A DNA stretch of 64,000 nt from Parapedobacter soli (lineage in GTDB: Bacteria; Bacteroidota; Bacteroidia; Sphingobacteriales; Sphingobacteriaceae): positions 18,883 through 82,882 of the forward strand of contig NZ_JAMXAY010000018.1 of the NCBI RefSeq assembly GCF_025460835.1, written 5' to 3'. Under the pieces are notes generated by a model. The model was given only the letters and a program-made list of their open reading frames with translations. It made no database searches and was not told where the DNA came from. The position numbers and the translations under genes were made by a program. This document shows, piece by piece, positions 8,667-17,847 of this stretch; position 1 is the stretch's first letter; every line of letters begins with the position of its first letter.

Positions 8667-11600
8667 TTATGGTTTATGAATGATCAGTTTATCGCGGTAC
8701 ACCTTTCCATCTTCCTGGCGAATCACGATAAAATAGATACCTGTCCCCAGCCGGCTAAGGTCTATTGGCGTACCCACTCCCGCATGCATTTCCAGGCGTG
8801 TGGGCCTCACCATCTCCTGGCCGAGCACATTCGCTACGCGTACCGTCACCGCCCCCGTATAATTCGTAGAAATAATCGATGGCGTACCCGTTGAGCTCGG
8901 GTTGGGTGCCAGGATGAACGGCTTGGCCGACGGCTCCCGCTCAAGAACCCCATCACCAATGCTGACCGTCGCTTCCGTCACCGGTGCCTTCGATTCCCGA
9001 TTACCTACCCGGTCGTCCGAAGTAACATAAAAGCTATAGGTCCCACCAATTTCCCCAACGAAGCTCAACGTATCTTGCGAAGTGCCAGTAAAGGGGAACC
9101 ACTCCCCTCCATTTTCCGAAAAATAAATGTGGTAATACCCCAGCCCGGAGCCGCCGTCATTGCCGCTCAGCCGTAAGTGGACCACGGTATCCGCCTTTAC
9201 CTCCGCGATGACTGTACTTTGGGGCGCCAATAGGTCCGTCGTATTTTGCCATATATTGGTTAGTATGGGTTCGTTTTCGTCAAATATAATGGACGCCCGA
9301 TTACGCACAACCACGCCGTTGCCAATGTCTTCCCTGAGATTTACCGAATAAGACACCGACCCTTCACCCTCAGGGAAGTTGACATTCGGTGGTAGAAAAC
9401 CATCCAATACGGGGATGTCACCGGTCTGCGGATCGACAGAAAAGAACTGCCATTCGATAATGCCGGTCAGCGTATCCAAAGCCGCATTGATTCGCACACG
9501 CAATGGTCTCCCCGGCACGGGGTCGAGGTCCAGGACAAATTCCTTTCTCCGTTTAGGCACCCGGTAATTATCCGTGCCGATCGTGACGTTACCGAATTCA
9601 AAGGAAGAGAGATCAAATACATTCGCATCCAACGTATCCAAGACGCGTACGATTTGTGCGGCAGCGGATGCAGTATCGACGTTTTCAAACGTTACCAGGA
9701 AAGACTGCCTGTCTACGCTGTTCACAAACCGACCCGTACCGACTCCGGATGGGCCGTAAATGGCATTCGGATCCATGGAACCTACTGACCGGGTTTCCTT
9801 TTCACGTTCGTCACGCGGCGTGAGCTCCCGATCCACTTCGTCCAGTAAATCCTTCAGTTGCTCGGCCAGCTCGGGGCAGTCGTCGAGTACATCCATCAAC
9901 GCCTGCCGCTTGTCTTCCAAGGTTTTCAATTTATCAACGGTATCAAACATTTTCTCAAGCCTCTTCAGGCGGTTTATTTCTGAGGCGGCATCCGGAAGCT
10001 TGGATAGCTCGAGTAATTTTTCCTGATACCTCATCCAGGTATCCGACGACATGCCTTGGTTATTGGCCAGCCGCTTATTAATAAAATCCGTCTTCTGCTT
10101 CCGGGCATTCAGCATGTCCTGTCTACCTTGTAAACCTTTTGACAACATCAATTTCCCCACTTCTTCTGTGGCAGTTATCAGCGCATATTCGTTTGCCGCA
10201 TCCAGGTCCTGCCAGATATCTGCGTAGGTTTCGGCGCTCATGTCATACCCATCCCACCACGACCAGAATTTTGCTCCGGCATATTTTGCGCTAACGCCCA
10301 AGTGTTTCTGCCCCACTTTCAAGGTTTTGGTCAACGTCTGCAACGGCACGTTCTTGGTATTATCTGCCATCATATCCACCAAGTCTATCATTTCCGATGC
10401 CGCATTCATCGAAACATCTGCATAATTAGGTGTTTCACACGACCCGAAATAGTTTGGCTTTAGCGTAAAGGTGATAAAATTCTGTGCACTCGGGCTGGTG
10501 GCCCGGACATTGAAAGGCAGCTCATAGGTGGTACCTGCTGGGACATGCGGGATTATTAACAGCCGCATATACCCATCGTAAGGTTCATTCTTGAATGAGT
10601 CGATCGGGGTGGCCGTATCGAGCTCCTCATAGATATGCTGGATTTCGGCATTGGACAGCGTAAAGGTGTCTCCATCATCATCGAAAATGGTCGTAGTGCC
10701 ATCGGCGGGTGGTACGATTTGCTTGTGTTCAAAATTGAGGTCAACACTCTTTGGCCACAGCAACCCCACGATCACCCCCGAAGCGGTTACGTTGCCTTTG
10801 TTACCCACCACCAGGTTGAAGCGTGTTTCCCGGCCTACGCGCCATTCGTCAGGACCGGTTACTTCGGACCAAGTCGTAGGATAGACAAACGAGCCGATGG
10901 TGAATGCCCCCGGGTAAACCAACGGGTTTTCACCCGGTATATGGATGGTTACATCGTATTCACCTTCCTCGGCAAAGTGCAGGTCGAAGGTGGCGGTCAT
11001 ACTTGTCCCTTTCGGGCCCGCATACACGCCATCTGGCTGAAGCGTATTGCCGCCCTTGCTTAGCGTAATCACTGTGTTTTCCGACAACCCTCCTCCAAAC
11101 ACCTGAATCATGCCATCGCCGCCCTTGCCCACGGACGTGGGTGTGAAGTATTCCACACCTTTGAAATCAAACGTGTATTCGGCGGTATCAGTAAGCCCAC
11201 AAACGCTATTCACCGCAATCAGTCTCGCCGTATAACTGCCAAAGCCATAGGTTTTCATCGGGAACCTACCGGTTGCGGCGGTACCATCGCCAAAATCCCA
11301 CCGGTATTCGTCTGCGTTGCCCGCCGCAGCCCTGAAGCCGATTTCATTGCCCACCCGTTCAAAGTCAAAGGCCGCATGAGGCTGGTGGTCAATGTGGTCC
11401 ATTTCAATTTCATACTGGAACGACCCCGTACCCCCTTGGTACACCCTTATATAGAGGCTGTCGGTTTGCACGCAAGCGAGGCTGACGGTATCGCGTACCC
11501 ACACACCGTGGTCAACCGTGCTGCCACCCACTCGCTGCGAGGCCACCCCCCGTCGATTCGTATCATACGCATAGATGTGGAATCCGGCCGGCCGGCCACT

Positions 11601-13016
11601 GGTGTTCAACCCGGCTACGTATATATCAATATTACCGTTAGCAGGTACTTCGAGTACGTAATAGTCATTACGGTCCGTCACCCCATCGGCTACATACCCG
11701 ATATGCCCTTCAATGGCATCCGCCACATCCACCGTCGTCGCCTCCTGAAACGTATTATCAGGTTCCCAATCAATCACGCCCTTTTCAACCATTTCATACC
11801 GCAGCGTATAGCTGAACGACCGGCTACTGCCTTGGTAAATACTGAAATACAGACTATCCGCAGCACGGGAATACAGCTCAATGGTGTCGCGGACCACCTC
11901 CCCCGCGGATACGTTACTTCCTACCGTCGTTTGCCTGGCGATTTGCCGATTGCTTTTATCGAAGGCGTAGAACGAGAAAGAACCGGCGCTTCCGCCGGTA
12001 TGAACTCCCTCAAGGTATATCTTCACGGTGCCGTCTTCGGGCAACAGGGTTTTGTAGTAGTCGTACCGGTCGGTTACCCCGTCAGCCACGTAGCCAATAT
12101 GCCCGTTTACCGTCTCTAGTTCCACCAAGTCTGCCGCTTGGTTAAAAGCGTCATTCACCTCCGGGTCATTGGGGCTACGATCCACTACCTCATACCGCAT
12201 TTCATATCCGAACGAGCGACTGCTACCTTGATATACGACAAAGTATATACTGTCTACAGCCCGGGAGTGTATCTCGATGGTGTCGCGGATCACACCCCCA
12301 GGAGATACGTTACTCCCCACGGTGGTCTGTCTTGCGATTTGCCGGTTGCTTTTATCGTAAGCATAGAACGAGAAAGAGCCGGTACTTCCTCCGGTATGAA
12401 CCCCTTCAAGATATACCTTCACCGTGCCGTCTTCCGGCAACAGGGTTTTGTAATAGTCGTAGCGGTCGGTTACTCCATTGGCCACGTAGCCAATTTGGCC
12501 ACGTATGCTATCCCCTTCATTCACCACGATGGCTTGTGCAAACCCATTGTTAGGCTCGGCATCATCAGGGTGCTGGTTGAGCACTTCGTAGCTCAATTGA
12601 TAAGTGAACGAACGGTTGCTACCTTGGTAAACCACAAAATAGATGCTGTCCACCGCGCGGGATGTGATGAGGATCGTATCCGTGACGCTTTCGCCTTCGG
12701 ATACATTACCGCCAACCGTCGTTTGCCGGGCGATCTGCCGGCCGCCTTTGTCATACGCATAGAAAGAGAAGGACCCCGTACTGCCGCCCGTATGCGTGCC
12801 TTCCAGATAGACCGTCACCGTACCGGAAGCAGGCAAGAAGGTTTTATAGTAATCATACCGATCCCCGGCTGTCCCAATGTCGCCCGCAACCTCTTGTTCG
12901 GCTGCGATCAGGTTCGCCTGGTCAAGGGCATTATTCGGCTCAGACTCGGTCTGCGCGTACGATGCATGCATACCGCACACCAATAAGCATGTGAAAAGTA
13001 ATTTATTTTTACCCAT
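8667..13016 (-). CDS. Very large secreted T9SS cargo protein with PPC-like repeats, PKD domain and C-terminal sorting domain
   Basis: A 1449-residue protein with a signal peptide (1-21). Residues 24-545 are four repeats of about 132 residues resembling pre-peptidase C-terminal (PPC) domains, each opening with an E-x-N/D-N-like motif and containing DRYDYYK. Residues 546-623 are PKD-like (EYRWDFGDGTA). A helical, coiled-coil-like stretch lies around 930-1050. It is followed by a domain seen in many large surface proteins (SMDPNAIYGPSGVG and later GFLPPNVNFPEGEGSV). The last 80 residues (FILAPNPSS, then GIYFIVIRQEDGKVYRDKLI) are a T9SS type A sorting domain. No catalytic site was recognised. A promoter-like element at 13055-13083 precedes it. 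Confidence 0.88.
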   Translation of the reverse strand: MGKNKLLFTCLLVCGMHASYAQTESEPNNALDQANLIAAEQEVAGDIGTAGDRYDYYKTFLPASGTVTVYLEGTHTGGSTGSFSFYAYDKGGRQIARQTTVGGNVSEGESVTDTILITSRAVDSIYFVVYQGSNRSFTYQLSYEVLNQHPDDAEPNNGFAQAIVVNEGDSIRGQIGYVANGVTDRYDYYKTLLPEDGTVKVYLEGVHTGGSTGSFSFYAYDKSNRQIARQTTVGSNVSPGGVIRDTIEIHSRAVDSIYFVVYQGSSRSFGYEMRYEVVDRSPNDPEVNDAFNQAADLVELETVNGHIGYVADGVTDRYDYYKTLLPEDGTVKIYLEGVHTGGSAGSFSFYAFDKSNRQIARQTTVGSNVSAGEVVRDTIELYSRAADSLYFSIYQGSSRSFSYTLRYEMVEKGVIDWEPDNTFQEATTVDVADAIEGHIGYVADGVTDRNDYYVLEVPANGNIDIYVAGLNTSGRPAGFHIYAYDTNRRGVASQRVGGSTVDHGVWVRDTVSLACVQTDSLYIRVYQGGTGSFQYEIEMDHIDHQPHAAFDFERVGNEIGFRAAAGNADEYRWDFGDGTAATGRFPMKTYGFGSYTARLIAVNSVCGLTDTAEYTFDFKGVEYFTPTSVGKGGDGMIQVFGGGLSENTVITLSKGGNTLQPDGVYAGPKGTSMTATFDLHFAEEGEYDVTIHIPGENPLVYPGAFTIGSFVYPTTWSEVTGPDEWRVGRETRFNLVVGNKGNVTASGVIVGLLWPKSVDLNFEHKQIVPPADGTTTIFDDDGDTFTLSNAEIQHIYEELDTATPIDSFKNEPYDGYMRLLIIPHVPAGTTYELPFNVRATSPSAQNFITFTLKPNYFGSCETPNYADVSMNAASEMIDLVDMMADNTKNVPLQTLTKTLKVGQKHLGVSAKYAGAKFWSWWDGYDMSAETYADIWQDLDAANEYALITATEEVGKLMLSKGLQGRQDMLNARKQKTDFINKRLANNQGMSSDTWMRYQEKLLELSKLPDAASEINRLKRLEKMFDTVDKLKTLEDKRQALMDVLDDCPELAEQLKDLLDEVDRELTPRDEREKETRSVGSMDPNAIYGPSGVGTGRFVNSVDRQSFLVTFENVDTASAAAQIVRVLDTLDANVFDLSSFEFGNVTIGTDNYRVPKRRKEFVLDLDPVPGRPLRVRINAALDTLTGIIEWQFFSVDPQTGDIPVLDGFLPPNVNFPEGEGSVSYSVNLREDIGNGVVVRNRASIIFDENEPILTNIWQNTTDLLAPQSTVIAEVKADTVVHLRLSGNDGGSGLGYYHIYFSENGGEWFPFTGTSQDTLSFVGEIGGTYSFYVTSDDRVGNRESKAPVTEATVSIGDGVLEREPSAKPFILAPNPSSTGTPSIISTNYTGAVTVRVANVLGQEMVRPTRLEMHAGVGTPIDLSRLGTGIYFIVIRQEDGKVYRDKLIIHKP
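11382..12947 (-). repeat. Four tandem in-gene repeats of about 396 bp
   Basis: The gene at 8667-13016 holds four tandem units at about 12947-12570, 12569-12174, 12173-11778 and 11777-11382. The second and third are close at DNA level as well as protein level (shared DRYDYYKTLLPEDGTVK and YLEGVHTGG), which suggests recent duplication or gene conversion. The fourth is the most diverged. Confidence 0.85.
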
Positions 13017-13054
13017 AGTTATAGTTGATTAGCGTGAAACCAATTACTACATAG

Positions 13055-13083
13055 CTATGGGGTAAAACCACAAAAGGTCAACA
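13055..13083 (-). promoter_or_regulatory. Promoter-like element, copy 1 (possible ECF sigma target)
   Basis: On the minus strand the site reads TGTTGACCTTTT, then a spacer, then ACCCCATAG, ending 38 nt before the ATG at 13016. Copy 2 at 37419-37447 has the same 29-nt length and agrees at about 21 positions. No TAnnTTTG box is present, so the primary sigma factor is not the obvious reader. Confidence 0.5.
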
Positions 13084-13171
13084 AACGAAATAGAAATATT
13101 TCAATGTTTTTTCTACGTATCGTTACTTAGCGATAAGCGACTCATTACCAAGGCACATCAAGCCTTGTCAT

Positions 13172-16100
13172 CTATCCGGTCTTCATTTTACGCCGCGAAA
13201 AATAAATCCACCCCGCGACGAATGCAACGGCGGCCACCAGCCCGATAAGCCGATAGCGCCAACGACGTTCCGTATATATCGGGTCGCTATCACCAATCAG
13301 AGACAACCCTGCCCAGTAATAAGGATGGTCCAGTTCCCCGTCGTTTGCTGCTATAAAATCAAGTTTAGCGTTGCGAAGAGCTTCGCTCTTATCCATCCCT
13401 TTTGATAGGTATTCGTAAAATTTCGACACAATATCCGCATTCGTTTTCTCGTCGATTTTCCATAGGGACATGACCACGCCCGAACACCCCGCTTGCAGGA
13501 AACTGTGGGCCAACGAAATCACGCCCTCCCCGTTGCGTAATGCCCCGCGCCCCGTTTCGCAGGCCGTGAGCACTGCCAACTCCGCACGTAGCTGCATGCC
13601 ATAAATCTCATAGGCATGCAAATACCCATCATCGGTGTCGGCGGTGTCGCCAGGCAAGGATTTTGCAAAAAACAATCTCGACTGCATGGGCGACAGGTTA
13701 TTTATCTCGGCATGCGTACCGAGATGCAGTACGCGATACTGCGCTGCATGCGCTTTGAACGCCCCTTCCTGCGCCTGCTGTTCGGCAAACAGATCATGGG
13801 CAACGAAGCGGCCGATCTGCTGTGCAGCCTGCAACGAGAAGGGCTGCCTATTCAGGTAATAATACGGGTCATCCGGCTCGGCATTCGCGGCCGACGCCTG
13901 ACGGAATGCTTCTTTCATTTCCGTGGAAAACACGGGAACGAACAGCAGTGCCTTCCCCCCGACCCGTTTCGATTTGGCCTCTTTGATACGAATGGCGCTT
14001 GATGCAGACAGCAGGTAGGAGAACGTATACTGTTTGATCAGGTAAGGCATTTTTCCGAAATGCATTTCGTTCTCATGTTGCAACAACAATTCGAAATTGA
14101 GGTAATACAGAGATGCATCCGGGATGACAAGCAAGCGGTTAGAATCAAAATAAGGAACGATTGGCTCGATTAACTCCCCGTAAAGCCGGTGTGACGAGGT
14201 TACGAATTGGCGAGCGGAAACGCCATGAAGGTGCCGCAATGCTTGGATGTCATCCAAGATTTCCTTTTCCATGCGGCGGACATAAAACCCATTGGCAGTA
14301 ATGACAAAAACAAACACCGACTCATCGGTCACGGCGTAGTGGATGAGCGTTTCCCGTTTACCGAGCAATTTCTCACGGATTTCCGCAAGACTGTACGGTT
14401 CCAGATCGTATTTGGCGAGAAACGATTCATCGCCCGACTGCTTGAGGCTATCTTGGAATCGCCGGTAATCTTCCATGCTCCCCGTTAATAAACGAAGCAG
14501 GGAATCACTGGCTTGAGGTTCGTTGAGGTATTGTTCGTTGAGGCTGTTTATCCGGATGCGGAAGCCATGGTCGCGCGCAGCGGTCGGGTCGTCGCTACCT
14601 AGCGTAGCATCCACCATCAGGTTGTTTGATGCCAAGCGCAGTAGTAATGCTTTGCTACGTTCTGCATAATCTAATGCTTTTTCCAAATAGTCTGAATCGT
14701 TCCCTTCGCCGGATAATGCCCAACAGGATTCGACGCCGATCGAAAATAATTTTTTATTCGTATCGGCTTGCTCAATGAGCGAAGCCTGCGACCGGAACGC
14801 GTATAAATTAGCCGCGAAAAATGCACTGTACGCATCAATTATTTTGAGTATTTCTACCAAGTGTTGCCGTTGTCCGGTTTGGTTATATAAATCGTGAAGG
14901 ATTGTAACCCGGTTCAGTAAGAATATGCAGGAATTAAAACTATAAGGTAAGCGCGGAACCCATTCCGATGGATCGGCTGGGAACTGCTCGAGTTGCATGG
15001 TGCGCAAAAACACGCTATCGGAATACGCCAAGGCTTGTTCAAAGCGTCCGGCCCGACGATAGGTTGTGCTGATGTTGTCCAAAAATGAAAGCGAACGGTT
15101 CTGCAATTGGGGAAAATACCGGCGAAAGTCGTCCCACGCAGCCTGTTGTATATTGATCGCCTCCTCCCATCGATCCAAATAACCCAATGTAGCCCCTTTG
15201 TCGGCTTTGGCATACAGGCTATGGTAAGAATTCCCCGATCCCATCCGTTGGTAATTTGCGATCGCTTTTTCATAGTAGTCGATAGCTTCTGCAAACCGGT
15301 CTTGGCTAAATTGGAAGTCGGCGTAATAGCTCTCAATATATGCCTTCTTGGTTAGCTCATCCGGCACATGCCCTTGCTGCAAACGGTACGCCCGTTCAAA
15401 CGACCGCTCCGCATCAGGCGCCAATCCCAATTTTTGTTTCGTGCTTCCCAGCATGACTAGGGTCTCCAACATACCTGGTCCGAATTCACCAAAAATAGCG
15501 TCAAACAAGTTTTGGGCCTTGGTCAGGTACACATTCGCCAAATAATATTCATGCAGCGCATAGTACAATCCTCCCAGATTACTGTATGCCCCTGCCAGGA
15601 AGTACCCGTTGCCTGTTTCGAGGTAGTTGCCGTAGTGGATGTCCACGGCCTGGTGTTGGTGGTGTAAAGCTTCCTCATGCCTATTAAGTGCAAGGTACAC
15701 TTCGGAAAGACTGTTGTGCATCATGCCCGTATTCGTATGGTCGTGCGGGTAATGCGTTCGAACGGCGCGCTCGAACTCCAAGCCATCTTGCAGGGCTTGG
15801 TTATAATCGCCGCTATAATAGCTGATGAAATAATTGGTCTGCCATATATTTACCATCAGTGCCCCACCCCTGCCCTGCACCTGCAGGTTCAGTTCGAAGG
15901 CTTGCTGCGTGTAATGCCGTGCCGTTTGATAATCCTGAGCCGATAGATGCAGCTGGGCTATTGCATGATACAAGATGACGTAATGCCTATTTGGCGGCAG
16001 GTCTTTATCCACAGAATCCTCGGCTTTTTTTAAATAGCGTCTCGCCCGCTCCAAATCGTACAGTTGTACGTCCAGCTGCCCCATACGCGTATAGGCCGCC

Positions 16101-16405
16101 ACCCTGGCTATACTTTTGTGTGGCAAATCATCGATCGTCCCCAATGCCGCACGCATCAGTTGCCGGGCCTCCTCCAATCCGGACGTACTGGCATATACCA
16201 GGGCCTTATGCGTAACGGCAAACACCAGGCTGTCGGCCTTCCCGGCCCGTGTATACAAATCGATGGCCCGATCGATCGTGTATAGCGCGCTGTCCAAGTT
16301 GTTCTCGCGGTAATTACGCTGGGATTTATCAAAGTCGCTCTCCTGTGCATAGGCGAAACAACCGATTAATAAAAGCGATAAGGGTAGCAACCTTGAGACA
16401 AACAT
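13172..16405 (-). CDS. TPR-CHAT caspase-like protein, membrane anchored (copy 1)
   Basis: A 1077-residue protein with a signal peptide (ending CFAYAQ), many TPR helices over about residues 25-600, and a CHAT domain at about 685-1040. The caspase-like dyad is visible: His898 in LHLGTHAE and Cys949 in LTACETGRG, followed by GVVMSLWKIDE. A transmembrane helix at about 1053-1069 ends in RRKMKTG, a positive-inside tail. Predicted topology is periplasmic TPR and CHAT tethered to the inner membrane. It lies 11 nt after a TPR membrane protein and an ECF sigma factor, an order repeated at 26068-30640. Substrate is unknown; cleavage of the neighbouring anti-sigma-like protein is inference. Confidence 0.9.
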   Translation of the reverse strand: MFVSRLLPLSLLLIGCFAYAQESDFDKSQRNYRENNLDSALYTIDRAIDLYTRAGKADSLVFAVTHKALVYASTSGLEEARQLMRAALGTIDDLPHKSIARVAAYTRMGQLDVQLYDLERARRYLKKAEDSVDKDLPPNRHYVILYHAIAQLHLSAQDYQTARHYTQQAFELNLQVQGRGGALMVNIWQTNYFISYYSGDYNQALQDGLEFERAVRTHYPHDHTNTGMMHNSLSEVYLALNRHEEALHHQHQAVDIHYGNYLETGNGYFLAGAYSNLGGLYYALHEYYLANVYLTKAQNLFDAIFGEFGPGMLETLVMLGSTKQKLGLAPDAERSFERAYRLQQGHVPDELTKKAYIESYYADFQFSQDRFAEAIDYYEKAIANYQRMGSGNSYHSLYAKADKGATLGYLDRWEEAINIQQAAWDDFRRYFPQLQNRSLSFLDNISTTYRRAGRFEQALAYSDSVFLRTMQLEQFPADPSEWVPRLPYSFNSCIFLLNRVTILHDLYNQTGQRQHLVEILKIIDAYSAFFAANLYAFRSQASLIEQADTNKKLFSIGVESCWALSGEGNDSDYLEKALDYAERSKALLLRLASNNLMVDATLGSDDPTAARDHGFRIRINSLNEQYLNEPQASDSLLRLLTGSMEDYRRFQDSLKQSGDESFLAKYDLEPYSLAEIREKLLGKRETLIHYAVTDESVFVFVITANGFYVRRMEKEILDDIQALRHLHGVSARQFVTSSHRLYGELIEPIVPYFDSNRLLVIPDASLYYLNFELLLQHENEMHFGKMPYLIKQYTFSYLLSASSAIRIKEAKSKRVGGKALLFVPVFSTEMKEAFRQASAANAEPDDPYYYLNRQPFSLQAAQQIGRFVAHDLFAEQQAQEGAFKAHAAQYRVLHLGTHAEINNLSPMQSRLFFAKSLPGDTADTDDGYLHAYEIYGMQLRAELAVLTACETGRGALRNGEGVISLAHSFLQAGCSGVVMSLWKIDEKTNADIVSKFYEYLSKGMDKSEALRNAKLDFIAANDGELDHPYYWAGLSLIGDSDPIYTERRWRYRLIGLVAAVAFVAGWIYFSRRKMKTG

Positions 16406-16416
16406 ATCGATCCAAC

Positions 16417-17154
16417 CTACTTCGCCATTCGATCCAACAATTCTACAGCTTCTTCTTTTTCGGGTAATTGCTTCAGCAGCCTCTTCGCCTGGACATAGTC
16501 TTTCTCTTTCAGCTTCAGCAATGCCAAATACCAGATTGCTCTTTCGTGGAATACCGAATGTTTATTTTCGGAAAGGGGCGCCAAGTAATCTAAGGCGACT
16601 GCATCGGCATTTTTATTCAAATATGCTATACCGGTATAATAATGCAAGGTATCCGTTACGCCCTTTTCAACAGCGAGCTGCTTCCATACATTGATGGCAC
16701 CGTCATAATTCCCTTCTTTATACGATATCATCCCTTCATTAAACACATATTTGGCCGAATCGTTGCTCATCACCACCGGCAACCCGGGGTCAGGCCGGAA
16801 ATAGGCTGCATACAGGTCATCTTCGGATACCATCTGCTGACGATACATCCACCATCCCACCAAGCCGACACCGATTAGTAACGCGGCTGCGGCCACATAG
16901 CGCCAATAAACAAACTGTTTGCCAGTTGTCGGCGGCGTTTTCACTTCCCGTTCAGTTGTTATGCTTGCGGTGAACGCACCGACCTCCACCGCGCCGATCA
17001 ACTGCCGTTGTAATTCCACCTCGTCGCGAAGCGGCTTATCGACCGACAATAGACGCTCAAACTCCACACGCTCAGCAGTATCCATACTGCCAAGCAGGTA
17101 CCGCTCGATCCGCTCAAACTCCTCGCGGCTGATATCTTGCCTGTATTTACTCAT
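16417..17154 (-). CDS. Single-pass TPR membrane protein in anti-sigma position (copy 1)
   Basis: A 245-residue protein with a cytoplasmic N-terminus (about 1-85, including an acidic helical segment EEFERIERYLLGSMD), one transmembrane helix (about 86-104) and a periplasmic part with TPR-like helices (YKEGNYDGAINVWKQLA and later repeats). Its start overlaps the sigma factor gene by 8 nt, the classic position of an anti-sigma factor. No HxxxCxxC zinc motif is present, so it is not of the common ZAS type. It shares the motif DPGLP and overall build with the copy at 29316-30071. Confidence 0.8.
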   Translation of the reverse strand: MSKYRQDISREEFERIERYLLGSMDTAERVEFERLLSVDKPLRDEVELQRQLIGAVEVGAFTASITTEREVKTPPTTGKQFVYWRYVAAAALLIGVGLVGWWMYRQQMVSEDDLYAAYFRPDPGLPVVMSNDSAKYVFNEGMISYKEGNYDGAINVWKQLAVEKGVTDTLHYYTGIAYLNKNADAVALDYLAPLSENKHSVFHERAIWYLALLKLKEKDYVQAKRLLKQLPEKEEAVELLDRMAK

Positions 17155-17680
17155 CGTTATGCTGCCTTTCCAAATAGATTTTCCGCAATCGCATCATACA
17201 CCGGTACTTAATAGTTTTGACGCTTTCCTCAGTATTATTCATCGCAGCTGCGATTTTTGCCAACGACTGCCGCTTAAAGTAAAACCGGCCCAACAACTCC
17301 CTGCACTTCTCCCCGATACGGGCAATCGACTCGTTCAATCGCTGGTTCTGTTCCAGTTGCTTAGCCAACTGCTCTGTGTCATCAGCTTCCCCTTCAAATA
17401 ATGACAGGTCATCTTTCAACACCAACCGGATGCGCCCCGACGATTTGAGCTGATTTATCCACTTGTATTTGCAGATCTGCCGCACATAGGCGTTGAGCTG
17501 TTCGGCATCCCCGCGAAATTTCCCCGCCCGCAGGTTCAGCCATGCAGCACTCACGCTTTCCTGAAAAACATCTGCGGCATCTTCAAGCGTACCTGAATTC
17601 TTCAGGATATACCCTTGCAGCCAACTAAAATTATCGGTGTAAACTTTGGTAAGCAGACGCTCCGGGTCTGCATTCCGCAT
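17147..17680 (-). CDS. ECF-type RNA polymerase sigma factor (copy 1)
   Basis: An extracytoplasmic-function sigma-70 protein of about 177 residues. Region 2 is recognisable around DAADVFQESVSAAWLNL, with a -10 recognition-like segment ending in YKWINQLK. Region 4 carries RFYFKRQSLAKIAAAM followed by ESVKTIKYRCMMRLRK, the -35 binding helix-turn-helix. The start is taken as ATG at 17680; a TTG at 17698 would add six residues. A -7-like box TATCTTTC lies at 17730-17723. The downstream gene overlaps by 8 nt, implying coupled translation with the putative anti-sigma protein. Confidence 0.92.
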   Translation of the reverse strand: MRNADPERLLTKVYTDNFSWLQGYILKNSGTLEDAADVFQESVSAAWLNLRAGKFRGDAEQLNAYVRQICKYKWINQLKSSGRIRLVLKDDLSLFEGEADDTEQLAKQLEQNQRLNESIARIGEKCRELLGRFYFKRQSLAKIAAAMNNTEESVKTIKYRCMMRLRKIYLERQHNDE

Positions 17681-17847
17681 ATCTTTTAGGCTTTCCAAAA
17701 TTAAGCATTGCTTTGGTTGCCCGAAAGATACATAGTTTTATTAACTACAGCGACAATTCCCGGTGTTTTCTCTTTTTTACTGTTTATTATCACTCAAATA
17801 TCTTGTTCCTTGTTGGAACGACCGTTATCCGGATTCGACAAGTCCAC

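Noticed and set aside
11382..12947. Tandem units considered as a CRISPR-like array
   Set aside because: The units are about 396 bp, coding, and without spacers.
11376..12986. Long plus-strand open frames (247 and 282 codons) opposite the T9SS cargo gene
   Set aside because: They mirror the repeated minus-strand codons of the real gene, have no conserved motifs and no ribosome-binding site, and the minus-strand product has clear domains and signals.
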